DNA of 64,000 nt. Origin: Symbiodinium natans. Its lineage: Eukaryota > Sar > Dinophyceae > Suessiales > Symbiodiniaceae. Positions within the stretch are counted from its first letter, which is position 1, and every line of letters starts with the position of its first letter. The notes beneath the pieces are model-generated. The model was not told the DNA's origin. It saw nothing but the letters and a program-made list of their open reading frames with translations, and made no database searches. This document shows positions 21,174-28,649 of the stretch, in pieces. The stretch spans positions 82,001-146,000 of the forward strand of contig CAJNDS010001924.1 in NCBI GenBank assembly GCA_905221605.1. Direction: 5' to 3'. Made by a program: the position numbers and the translations under genes.

Positions 21174-21445
21174 GTGTGTTCAAAATCACCATCCTCAATC
21201 TTCGAGTTTCAGTGTATACTTCTGAATGAAATGAAGCGGCTTTATTGACAGGGATTGGGCTTGAGCGCATAAGGTTTCGGGCTTCTGATTCCGAGCTGGT
21301 TTAGGGTTTAGGCACCTTTTGTTGTTCAGGGCTTTCGGGTGTGCAGAGCTGAAGGCTTATAGGCCTTAACCTTGACTTGCAAGCGCTTCTTAGGCGGTAG
21401 GGTTTTAGGGCTTCAGGTTTCGGCTAGCCTTCGCTGCTGTTTGCT

Positions 21446-21485
21446 TTTTTTTTTTTTGGGGGGGGGGGGGGGTGGGGTGGGGGAG
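21446..21485. repeat. T-run joined to G-run
   Basis: A run of about 13 T passes directly into about 16 G. It is one of several T(n)G(n)/C(n)A(n) junctions in the window. Confidence 0.9.
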
Positions 21486-21744
21486 TCCGGGGGGAGGGCT
21501 ACTGAGTGTCTCGCAGCTGTTGCTCTTACTCCAACATTTTGGGCTTTTGGATGATGGAACCCTGTATCATAGGTCGTCTTCTTCAAGGTGTTCAACTTTA
21601 TAGGCCGTTGAAGTATGCGAGGCGCCGTGTCCTCATGGGAACCCCAAAAAAGACGGCAACTGTACTTCGAGGCCAATTCGATCTTGGCTTGGAGAACTCG
21701 GAATTTCGGATGTTCAGTTTGGCTTCGAGTATGTCGCCAAATTA

Positions 21745-21751
21745 CTAAACC

Positions 21752-21846
<95 letters not shown>

Positions 21847-21852
21847 ACAACC

Positions 21853-21884
<32 letters not shown>

Positions 21885-21890
21885 ACCCAA

Positions 21891-21923
<33 letters not shown>

Positions 21924-21960
21924 ACCTCAACCCTCAACCCTCAAACCCTCAACCCTCTCA
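21745..21960. repeat. CCCTCAA variant array
   Basis: About 28 tandem CCCTCAA heptamers, a single-base variant of the telomere unit, homogenised over about 200 bp. It ends in mixed CCCTAAA. A second homogenised CCCTCAA block lies at 33890-34005. Confidence 0.95.
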
Positions 21961-22110
21961 ACACCCTCAGACCCTAACCCTAAACCCTAACCCTCAACCC
22001 TCAACCCTAAACCCTATCAACCTTAAACCCGAAGCTCTAAGCCATTCTTGGGACCTCCCGAAGCCCATGCGCTGAGAAGCGCGGGTCGGGCTTATGGCTC
22101 TCCCCGGTGT

Positions 22111-22144
<34 letters not shown>
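22111..22144. repeat. Poly-G tract
   Basis: An unbroken G run of about 34. Confidence 0.9.
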
Positions 22145-22145
<1 letters not shown>

Positions 22146-22239
22146 GGCCCTATATGCTAGGATGCCCAGTAGTGCCCTTATTCCCTTTTTGGGGGCTCTA
22201 GGGTAAACGCCTTTAAGCAAAAAAGGGCTCCCTTTTTAA

Positions 22240-22330
22240 TCCTATGCTAGCAGTCCTTAATAGGGATTATCGTAACCCCTAATATAATTCCGTCTTCAGG
22301 ACTGTTAGTATAAGGGGCGGAACATCCCAA
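22240..22330. mobile_element. Family D element, left end altered
   Basis: CAGTCCTTAATAGGGATT pairs with AGGACTGTTAGTATAAGG, and the right end GGAACATCCCAA is intact. The left terminus is not recognisable. A C/G-rich palindromic stretch lies just upstream (22150-22235). Confidence 0.55.
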
Positions 22331-22456
22331 TACGAATACTGCGTCTGTTATGAATGTGAAATGAGTACATCAAGAATACATTATGGATCTATTTGTTGAC
22401 TATATTATGAATACCGCATGAAAACTTTATAAATTTATGAACACACTTATGAATAC

Positions 22457-22532
22457 CTTACCCTAAACCCTAAACCCTAAACCCTAAACCCTAAACCCTA
22501 AACCCTAAACCCTAAACCCTAAACCCTAAACC
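22457..22532. repeat. CCCTAAA array
   Basis: About ten heptamers, preceded by TTATGAATA-type AT-rich repeats (22335-22455). Confidence 0.95.
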
Positions 22533-22568
22533 ATAAGAGTTCATCATGAATACATTATCCATGCAAAG

Positions 22569-22652
22569 TGCTGCCTTTTGGGGCCTTGGTGCGAGGCCAA
22601 AAGGTGGATTTCGAGGAGGCCTTGGCCGAAAGAGGCCCCAGAGCCGCCAGCA
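22569..22652 (+). CDS. Candidate exon, phase-compatible with the next
   Basis: It follows ATGCAAAG and reads LPFGALVRGQKVDFEEALAE, then RGPRAAS, before GTTTAG. It leaves in phase 1, which matches the 2-nt start of the exon at 23067. Not recognised. Confidence 0.5.
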
Positions 22653-22799
22653 GTTTAGGGTTTAGGGTTTAGGGTTTAGGGTTTAGGGTTTAGGGTTTAG
22701 GGTTGAGGGTTGAGGGTTGAGGGTTGAGGGTTAGGGTTTAGGGTTTAGGGTTTAGGGTTGAGGGTTGAGGGTTTGGGGTTTGGGGTTTGGGGTTTAGGG
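22653..22799. repeat. TTTAGGG/TTGAGGG array
   Basis: Perfect TTTAGGG heptamers give way to TTGAGGG and TTTGGGG blocks, each locally homogenised. Confidence 0.95.
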
Positions 22800-23066
22800 T
22801 GCTTGGGTTTAGGATCTGTAGGGTTAAACAATATTTAGGTTGAAGGATATGTTTAGGATCTGTAGGGTTAAAATATTTTGGTTAAACACCATATTTAGGG
22901 GTCATAATGGTGTTTAAAATATCTAGGTTAAAGGATCTTCCGAGGTTCCTGATGGGGTTCGAGTTTGTAGGGTTGGGGCCTTGGCTCCGAGGTTGTAGGG
23001 CTTTTAGGGCCCAGCATGATAGGGACGAACCCAGGTCGCTTGGGTCTGATGTTTGCCCGCCCTCAG

Positions 23067-23173
23067 TCTCAAAAGAAGCGTTCGCAGGTTACTCGTGCAT
23101 CCGCTTCAAAGACGAGATCTTGGCTTGCTGGAATCAACAGGCCTGCTCAAGAGAGGCTGAGAGACGTTCCTAA
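23067..23173 (+). CDS. Candidate 3'-terminal exon, unidentified gene
   Basis: It follows CCGCCCTCAG and continues the phase of the exon at 22569. It reads SKEAFAGYSCIRFKDEIL, then ACWNQQACSREAERRS, with stop TAA at 23171. It may be the 3' end of the upstream gene. The IRFKDEI-x3-W stretch faintly recalls the C-terminal part of eIF4E-like folds, but that is too weak to name it. Confidence 0.45.
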
Positions 23174-23355
23174 GCCCTAAACCCTAAATCCAAAATCCTA
23201 AACCTTAACCCCTAAACCCCAAACCCTAAACCCAATGCAAGCCCTAAACTGCTTCCGGCAAAGGTCCATGAGGCTTAAGTGGCTGAACCTGAATTTTGGG
23301 AGCTCTTGAGCCCTAAGAGTGACTGGGGCTAGCTTGGGAGGTTTAGGGTTTAGGG

Positions 23356-23360
23356 CTTAG
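23356..23360. other. Target-site duplication, left (CTTAG)
   Basis: CTTAG directly precedes the left LTR. The same five bases follow the right LTR at 27950-27954. The target was TTTAGGG-type repeat DNA (a TTTAGGGCTTAG context). Confidence 0.9.
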
Positions 23361-23637
23361 TGCTGGTGTGAACCAGCAGGCTGAGCAGAGGCTAGCAGTG
23401 GAATAGACGTCAGATCCCCGCAAGACTCTCCCAACACATCCATGGCTCACACAATGCGGAGGTTTTACACGCAGCAAAAGATCCTGTACTACTTGGTTGG
23501 TAAGGCTACAGCACCTACAGTAGAACTATACATACTTAAAAGACATGCTCAAGGCTGACTGTGCTTTGGGCCTACGAGCGTCAGGAGAACAACAAGATAG
23601 GCTATGGCCAAACATGTACAGGTACTACAGTTCAACA
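23361..23637 (-). repeat. 3' LTR
   Basis: 277 bp, matching 27673-27949 base for base as far as read by eye. In element orientation it starts TGTTGAACTG and ends CCAGCA. The end forms a 7-bp hairpin, TGCTGGT with ACCAGCA. Confidence 0.95.
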
Positions 23638-23655
23638 CTCCTCCTTCGCTCCTTC
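23638..23655 (-). other. Polypurine tract
   Basis: Read on the minus strand it is GAAGGAGCGAAGGAGGAG, directly upstream of the 3' LTR. It is the expected primer site for plus-strand synthesis. Confidence 0.75.
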
Positions 23656-23900
23656 GCCAGGAGGAAGCGACAAACAGAAACCTGTACATGTCCATCCCTT
23701 CCGGGAGGAGGTACAGACTCCCCCAAAAGGAAGGACTACAGCTGGCCGGCTGGCCTCAGAGTGGGCTCTCAAGGCACCTTTTGCAGAAGAAAGCAAACTG
23801 GCAGGGACTTAGTTTGGCAAGTCCTGCCCGTCAGGGCGGAGTTGTCTTGCTGGGCTCAACGAACTGCACAAAAGCTCAACAAGCAACAAACCTGGCAAAC

Positions 23901-26900
23901 TCATGCAAGACAAAATGCCAAATTCTGCTCGGATTCGGACACAGCGTCCAAGTCCGAGGCTGGCAACAACGATTTGCGACGCACGGGGTTGACATCACAA
24001 GGTCTAGTCAATCGAGCACGTCTGTGAACAAACCGTGGTCGGTCCAGAAGTTGACGGCTGGACAACGCGGGCATGCTGGAACAGTGTGTCCAATCACTGA
24101 AGTCGTACGCACAAGGCGTGCTGTCACCTCGATTGGGGTCTGCATCACCATCGTCATCGCTGTCTTGCGCGTTCAGCTTGAAACACACTGGCGTGGACTG
24201 GCTATCATGTGGGCTGTTGGTCGCACGAATGTTGCCACAACCCTTTCCCGAGCCCAGCCTCAACCTTGAAGCGGCTACAAAAGCACTGGTCGCATGTGGT
24301 TTGCCGCTCTTTGATGCGTTACACCTTGGTTGATTTCGCGGGTGCAGGTTGAGCTTGCGGCTCATTGGCTCCACATTTCGGGGCAACCTGGACGTTGCTT
24401 CGCTGCTGCTCCCGCGCAGGCCCACCTGTGAGGTTCCGTCAGCATTGGCACGCTCATGCCGCACATCGGCCTCCAACTGGGCAATCAACTCAAGCGCGAC
24501 GTGTTTACACATGTAGGGGCAGCCGCGGCGAATCACAAGCGGAATGACCTGCCCGTCAGGGTGGTGAAATGCACAATCGGCATCGCTCACCCAACTAAGC
24601 CTAAACCCCAAGCGACTGATCACTGCACCCATGGGTATTATTGTTTGGGTTCCTTCCCTTCCGGGTGGTGTGAGCAGAGTGCCATTGCATGTGAGACGCG
24701 CGAGCGCATGCACGTTGCCACCCAAGCTCACATCCACCTCAACCGCAGTATCCCATTCCTCCTGAGCGCCAGCCTGTCTCAGGGGATGCGTGGCACCTGA
24801 GTCTACCAACGCCAGTGCCTGAGCATGAACATGAAGTGAGCGCATTTGAGGAATGGGGTTTGGAGTCTGAGGCGATTCCTGACGTCTGCTAGCATCACAG
24901 CAGGCCTTCACCAACTCCCCAAAAAGCTTGGGCAACACCTGGCCAGCATCCTGACGATGGCCCTTCTGGACCTCTTCCCAGACCCCCCTTCTCGGCTCGA
25001 AAACTGGGGTCTGGGGAGCGGCGTCGCTCCTGCGCGTGTCTCCTCCTGGACCTGTGGCCTGCGTGGAGTTGGTTGCATCCTGCGCTGCCAGCTCCTCCTG
25101 AACCTGAGGCTGGAGTTGGGGGCTTGCTTCGTTCACCCTTCCTGCCCGACAGTCTTTGCGGTGATGTTCTTTGGAACCGCATTTCCAACACCTGTTGGCC
25201 TTGTCCTGAGCGGAAAACACACTCAGATCATGAGCATACTCACAGTGTGAACCCTTCCGGCAACCACGCGACAACACGAAGAATTTGCACAATTTCCTGG
25301 TAGGCAAACGCGGCTTTTCGTTTTGGGTGACGCTATGACTTTTATTGGCCTGCTCACCTGAGTTGGAAATCTCAGCTACCTTGCCACCTGAAACCTCTGG
25401 CTGCGCCAGTGCCAAAGTTTCAAACTCTGCCAGCAAATGACGATGATACGTGAGGACCTCCTCTCCCGAGGGATGTTGGTCGATGCGCAACACGGCACAC
25501 GCGCATTGCATACGAAACGCTGCATCAGAATGCCCCTCCAACACTCCACGGGTCATTTCCGTAAGAGCTCTGGCTAAAACCATGGGATCCGGGACCATCA
25601 TGCCGCACTCGACGCATCTCCGATGCCACCTACCCCAATCCCTCAAGGCCACGACGCCTGAGTGTACGTCTTGAATCAAGCAAGGACTTTGAAGGCTTCT
25701 TAGCACCAGCCACCTCTCGGCGCCACCTCCAGGCTGATACATGGTAAAAAGGCGAAACAGCAGGCAGGCAGCCACTCCCGTGGCGCGGTGGGCAAGAATG
25801 TGGGCTTTTACTGAGGGGTCTAAAGCCTCAAGTATCATGCCACACGCACGCGAGTTGACCCTGACCCACCTTCCTGAAGCCGAACCCTGTTCCTGAGGCT
25901 CAATGCTGAGTCTGTCCAGCGGACTTGCAACACACCACCTGGTATACGCCTCCCTGCTTACCTGCAACACATGTGCCCACCAAACATGGGAGGAATTGGA
26001 AAGGTCACACATTGGGTTGTGTATGAGCTCCAACCAATCCTGGAAAATGAGCGACCCGCTTGCCGGCTCTGGAGGCCCTAGCGAGGGAAGAATTGGGGAA
26101 CCAGGTTTCGCAACCTCGTTGTCGCCCTTATCCATGGTGAGCTGGGCCTGGAGGCCCTGCAGCTGCAACACTCCCGCAGTGAGCGCTTCTAGCAACGGCT
26201 GCTGCGCTGGAAACCCTGATGGAGCAACCTGAGAACCTGCGTGGCCTGCGACCGCTCCTCCTGGAATGAGCTGCGAGTGTGAACCTAATGCATGCGCGAC
26301 CCTTGCGGGCGCAGGTGGCGCGTGCTGTGAACATGGCTGCTGCACCCCCACCCCCTTCACTGACTGTGGAGTCCAAACCCCCTCAGCACCGGAAGACGTA
26401 GTCTGAACATTCATACCAGACAACAAGTCTGACTCAGCCGAACCCCTTAAACAAGGAGTAGGGGTTTGGGCCTGCGGCGGAAGTGGCATTGAGCCTGTAA
26501 AAGATGGAACCTGCGGTCCCTGCAAAGCGTTGGTTGCACCAACGGGCACGCTTGACGCAGATTGAGTGGCACCTGGGAGTCCTGCCAGCTCGGCGGCTGG
26601 ATTGGGACCTTGGACCTGGGCACCTTGCGCCTGTGCACCTGGGAGTCCTGCCAGCATGGCTGCTGGATTGGGACCTTGGACCTGGGCACCTTGCACCTGT
26701 GCACCTGGCAGTCCTGCCAGCATGGCTGCTGGATTGGGACCTTGGACCTGGGCACCTTGCGCCTGTGCGCCTGGGAGTCCTGCCAGCACGGCTGCTGGAT
26801 TGGCACCTTGGACCTGGGCACCTTGCACCTGCGCACCTGGGAGTCCTGCCAGCATGGCTGCTGGATTGGGACCTTGGACCTGGGCACCTTGCACCTGTGC

Positions 26901-27104
26901 ACCTGGGAGTCCTGCCAGCATGGCTGCTGGATTGGGACCTTGGACCTGGGCACTTTGCACGGCACCAGGCCTTCCGGCCGGCGTTGCGCTGCACACATTT
27001 GCACACACGGCTGGTGAGTCGGCACGACTCGATGCCACAACAGTGACATGCTCGGGAAGGCCATCCCTCCCGGGAAGCGACGCAATCGGCACTTCGGCTT
27101 GCAC
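23901..27104 (-). CDS. Gag-protease polyprotein of the LTR element
   Basis: An open frame of 1,067 codons. The N-terminal third is low-complexity P/A/Q-rich and holds six 22-residue repeats (NPAAMLAGLPGAQVQG type). A gag-like helical region rich in W and R follows. Next is a CCCH finger (CKFFVLSRGCRKGSHCEYAH, about residue 610), a CCHC knuckle (C-x2-C-x4-H-x4-C, about residue 640) and a retropepsin motif (LALVDSGATH, about residue 770). The last roughly 280 residues are Ser/Arg-rich with no recognised domain. The first in-frame codon here is GTG, because the natural frame extends upstream past a TAA at 27111-27113 into the ORF starting at 27755. Confidence 0.85.
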   Translation of the reverse strand: MQAEVPIASLPGRDGLPEHVTVVASSRADSPAVCANVCSATPAGRPGAVQSAQVQGPNPAAMLAGLPGAQVQGAQVQGPNPAAMLAGLPGAQVQGAQVQGANPAAVLAGLPGAQAQGAQVQGPNPAAMLAGLPGAQVQGAQVQGPNPAAMLAGLPGAQAQGAQVQGPNPAAELAGLPGATQSASSVPVGATNALQGPQVPSFTGSMPLPPQAQTPTPCLRGSAESDLLSGMNVQTTSSGAEGVWTPQSVKGVGVQQPCSQHAPPAPARVAHALGSHSQLIPGGAVAGHAGSQVAPSGFPAQQPLLEALTAGVLQLQGLQAQLTMDKGDNEVAKPGSPILPSLGPPEPASGSLIFQDWLELIHNPMCDLSNSSHVWWAHVLQVSREAYTRWCVASPLDRLSIEPQEQGSASGRWVRVNSRACGMILEALDPSVKAHILAHRATGVAACLLFRLFTMYQPGGGAERWLVLRSLQSPCLIQDVHSGVVALRDWGRWHRRCVECGMMVPDPMVLARALTEMTRGVLEGHSDAAFRMQCACAVLRIDQHPSGEEVLTYHRHLLAEFETLALAQPEVSGGKVAEISNSGEQANKSHSVTQNEKPRLPTRKLCKFFVLSRGCRKGSHCEYAHDLSVFSAQDKANRCWKCGSKEHHRKDCRAGRVNEASPQLQPQVQEELAAQDATNSTQATGPGGDTRRSDAAPQTPVFEPRRGVWEEVQKGHRQDAGQVLPKLFGELVKACCDASRRQESPQTPNPIPQMRSLHVHAQALALVDSGATHPLRQAGAQEEWDTAVEVDVSLGGNVHALARLTCNGTLLTPPGREGTQTIIPMGAVISRLGFRLSWVSDADCAFHHPDGQVIPLVIRRGCPYMCKHVALELIAQLEADVRHERANADGTSQVGLRGSSSEATSRLPRNVEPMSRKLNLHPRNQPRCNASKSGKPHATSAFVAASRLRLGSGKGCGNIRATNSPHDSQSTPVCFKLNAQDSDDDGDADPNRGDSTPCAYDFSDWTHCSSMPALSSRQLLDRPRFVHRRARLTRPCDVNPVRRKSLLPASDLDAVSESEQNLAFCLA
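26563..26960 (-). repeat. 66-bp tandem repeats inside gag
   Basis: Six copies of a 66-bp (22-codon) unit with starts 66 bp apart (26575, 26641, 26707, 26773, 26839, 26905). Copies differ at a few positions and keep the frame. Confidence 0.95.
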
Positions 27105-27110
27105 CCCTCC

Positions 27111-27755
27111 TTAACTATCTTGAAGCGGGCAACCCTCACTAGGACTAACCCCCGTACCAGCCAAAGGCCACACTCCTCTGGAGAACCCTTGGTCACTGCA
27201 CGCATGGTTCGCTTCCATGCCAAACCTTGGCGAAAGCAGATTTGTACTGACACTCGGTGTCTCATCATCATGCCTTGCCGTCAACACTCTTGCAAAACTC
27301 CTCCATGTCTCTGACAGTCTGGGCCATCCACTCCCAAACTCTGGAAAAAACGACTTCGCATCCGGTGTGCCTAGGCCTCGGGGTCCTAGGCTTCCGCCCG
27401 GAGTTTTCTGTTCAGCAACAGGTGGATCCTGTTCCCCACCTTGCTTGTTCGGCGAATGGGCGTTGTGCTCTGCATCCCCACGCGCCCTTCCCGCAGCCAG
27501 TGAATGTCGGATTGCGTCCCCACCGTCCAAAACTGACCCAAATGATCCAGCTTCAGAAGGGGAGCCAATCCCAAACGTAGTTTGTGGCCCATCAGTCTCA
27601 GCGCCTCCCGCTGAGACTGATGAAGTCACTCCGGTGGTGCTGTTGCCCTGCCCAAGCGTTGGGCTCATAACCTGCTGGTGTGAACCAGCAGGCTGAGCAG
27701 AGGCTAGCAGTGGAATAGACGTCAGATCCCCGCAAGACTCTCCCAACACATCCAT
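27111..27755 (-). CDS. N-terminal part of gag, separated by one in-frame TAA
   Basis: 214 codons in the same frame as the gag-protease ORF. Only the TAA at 27111-27113 divides them. The first ATG (27755) lies inside the 5' LTR, 27 codons before the LTR end. The next ATG (27668) lies within the primer-binding site. Rich in G, S, P and charged residues, with no recognised domain. The TAA may be a recent nonsense mutation or a readthrough site. Confidence 0.7.
   Translation of the reverse strand: MDVLGESCGDLTSIPLLASAQPAGSHQQVMSPTLGQGNSTTGVTSSVSAGGAETDGPQTTFGIGSPSEAGSFGSVLDGGDAIRHSLAAGRARGDAEHNAHSPNKQGGEQDPPVAEQKTPGGSLGPRGLGTPDAKSFFPEFGSGWPRLSETWRSFARVLTARHDDETPSVSTNLLSPRFGMEANHACSDQGFSRGVWPLAGTGVSPSEGCPLQDS
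27658..27672 (-). other. Primer-binding site, half-tRNA(iMet) type
   Basis: Read on the minus strand, GGTTATGAGCCCAA follows the 5' LTR with no spacer. Its complement contains GGGCTCATAACC, the anticodon stem-loop of eukaryotic initiator tRNA-Met, with AAGCG also kept just upstream. Drosophila copia and yeast Ty5 prime from an internally cut initiator tRNA at the same place. Confidence 0.75.
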
Positions 27756-27949
27756 GGCTCACACAATGCGGAGGTTTTACACGCAGCAAAAGATCCTGTA
27801 CTACTTGGTTGGTAAGGCTACAGCACCTACAGTAGAACTATACATACTTAAAAGACATGCTCAAGGCTGACTGTGCTTTGGGCCTACGAGCGTCAGGAGA
27901 ACAACAAGATAGGCTATGGCCAAACATGTACAGGTACTACAGTTCAACA
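27673..27949 (-). repeat. 5' LTR
   Basis: 277 bp matching 23361-23637. It should carry the element's promoter, though no TATA-like or other signal was identified. Confidence 0.95.
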
Positions 27950-27954
27950 CTTAG
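27950..27954. other. Target-site duplication, right (CTTAG)
   Basis: The second copy of the 5-bp duplication. TTTAGGG repeats continue directly after it. Confidence 0.9.
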
Positions 27955-28059
27955 GGTTTAGGGTTTAGGGTTTAGGGTTTAGGGTTAGGGTTTGGGCAGA
28001 CAGCTTGGGGTTTAGGGTCTAGGGGCGGATGCTTCGGTGCCTTCGGTGCCCAGACAAGG

Positions 28060-28160
28060 GTTTAGGGTTTAGGGTTTGGGGTTTGGGGTTTGGGGTTTGG
28101 GGTTTAGGGTTTGGGGTTTGGGGTTTAGGGTCCCAGGGTTTGGGGTTTTGGGTTCAGGGT
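28060..28160. repeat. TTTGGGG/TTTAGGG array
   Basis: Alternating TTTAGGG and TTTGGGG heptamers just upstream of the exon at 28165. Confidence 0.85.
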
Positions 28161-28164
28161 ATAG

Positions 28165-28275
28165 GGGTTGTATGGGTCGTGGGATTCATTGGCACCTTCT
28201 TGTGGGCACTTCTCGGTGTCCCTGCTCTGAGTCCCTTGAAGGTCGGTTGCTTCAAGAAGGAGTTCTACAAGGGCT
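28165..28275 (+). CDS. Candidate exon with a transmembrane segment
   Basis: It follows GGTATAG and ends before GTAAGA. It reads VVWVVGFIGTFLWALLGVPA (a clear hydrophobic helix), then PLKVGCFKKEFYKGC. It lies upstream of the EEP exons, but its phase (1 out) does not match the exon at 28650. It may belong to the same gene via a missed exon, or to a separate one. Confidence 0.5.
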
Positions 28276-28373
28276 GTAAGAGTATTTCCTCAAGTACCCC
28301 CAACAACTCCCCCCCCCCCTCACCCCTCTAAAGAAAACAATGGACTGTAATCCTTGTTGTAGGAAACCCCCAC

Positions 28374-28460
28374 CCCCCCCCCCCCCCCCCCCGAAAAAAA
28401 AAAAAGAGAAAAAACACAAGCACTAGATATATAACAAAACAAAAGGGGGGGGGGCACCCC
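28374..28460. repeat. C-run/A-run tract and G-run
   Basis: About 18 C, then G, then about 12 A, followed by a G-run at 28445. Confidence 0.9.
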
Positions 28461-28649
28461 AAACCCCAAGCCTTACGAAAACCTCTAGAAGTAGCCGAAC
28501 ACCATCTGTGGGCTTGATTTTTCTTTCTGCGCTTGAAGGTAAGCCTACCCCCCCTCCCGACCCTAAACCCCTATTAAAACCCTTAAACCCCCCAAATCAT
28601 TGAATCACTGAAACCCCTAAACTCTCAACCTCAAGCTGTAAACCCACAG

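Larger units (their letters stand above)
23361..27949 (-). mobile_element. Complete non-autonomous copia-like LTR retrotransposon (gag-protease only)
   Basis: A 4,589-bp element with two 277-bp LTRs that look identical by eye, TG...CA ends, a CTTAG duplication, a primer-binding site next to the 5' LTR and a purine-rich tract next to the 3' LTR. It is coded on the minus strand. Its long frame covers gag, zinc fingers and an aspartic protease, then ends about 260 bp before the 3' LTR. No integrase (HHCC, DDE), reverse transcriptase (YVDD-like) or RNase H is present. It must use enzymes from a full-length relative, as TR-GAG-like elements of plants do. Matching LTRs and a long open frame imply a recent insertion. 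Confidence 0.9.

Noticed and set aside
23067-23173. eIF4E identity for the terminal exon
   Set aside because: Only a short IRFKDEI-x3-W resemblance; the cap-binding tryptophans were not found in upstream exons.
23545-24269. Plus-strand open frames in and after the left LTR
   Set aside because: Antisense to the retroelement coding frame, with no known motif.
26434-27271. Several long open frames on both strands over the gag repeats
   Set aside because: They are shadows of the 66-bp repeats. Only the minus frame with zinc fingers and DSGATH is coherent.
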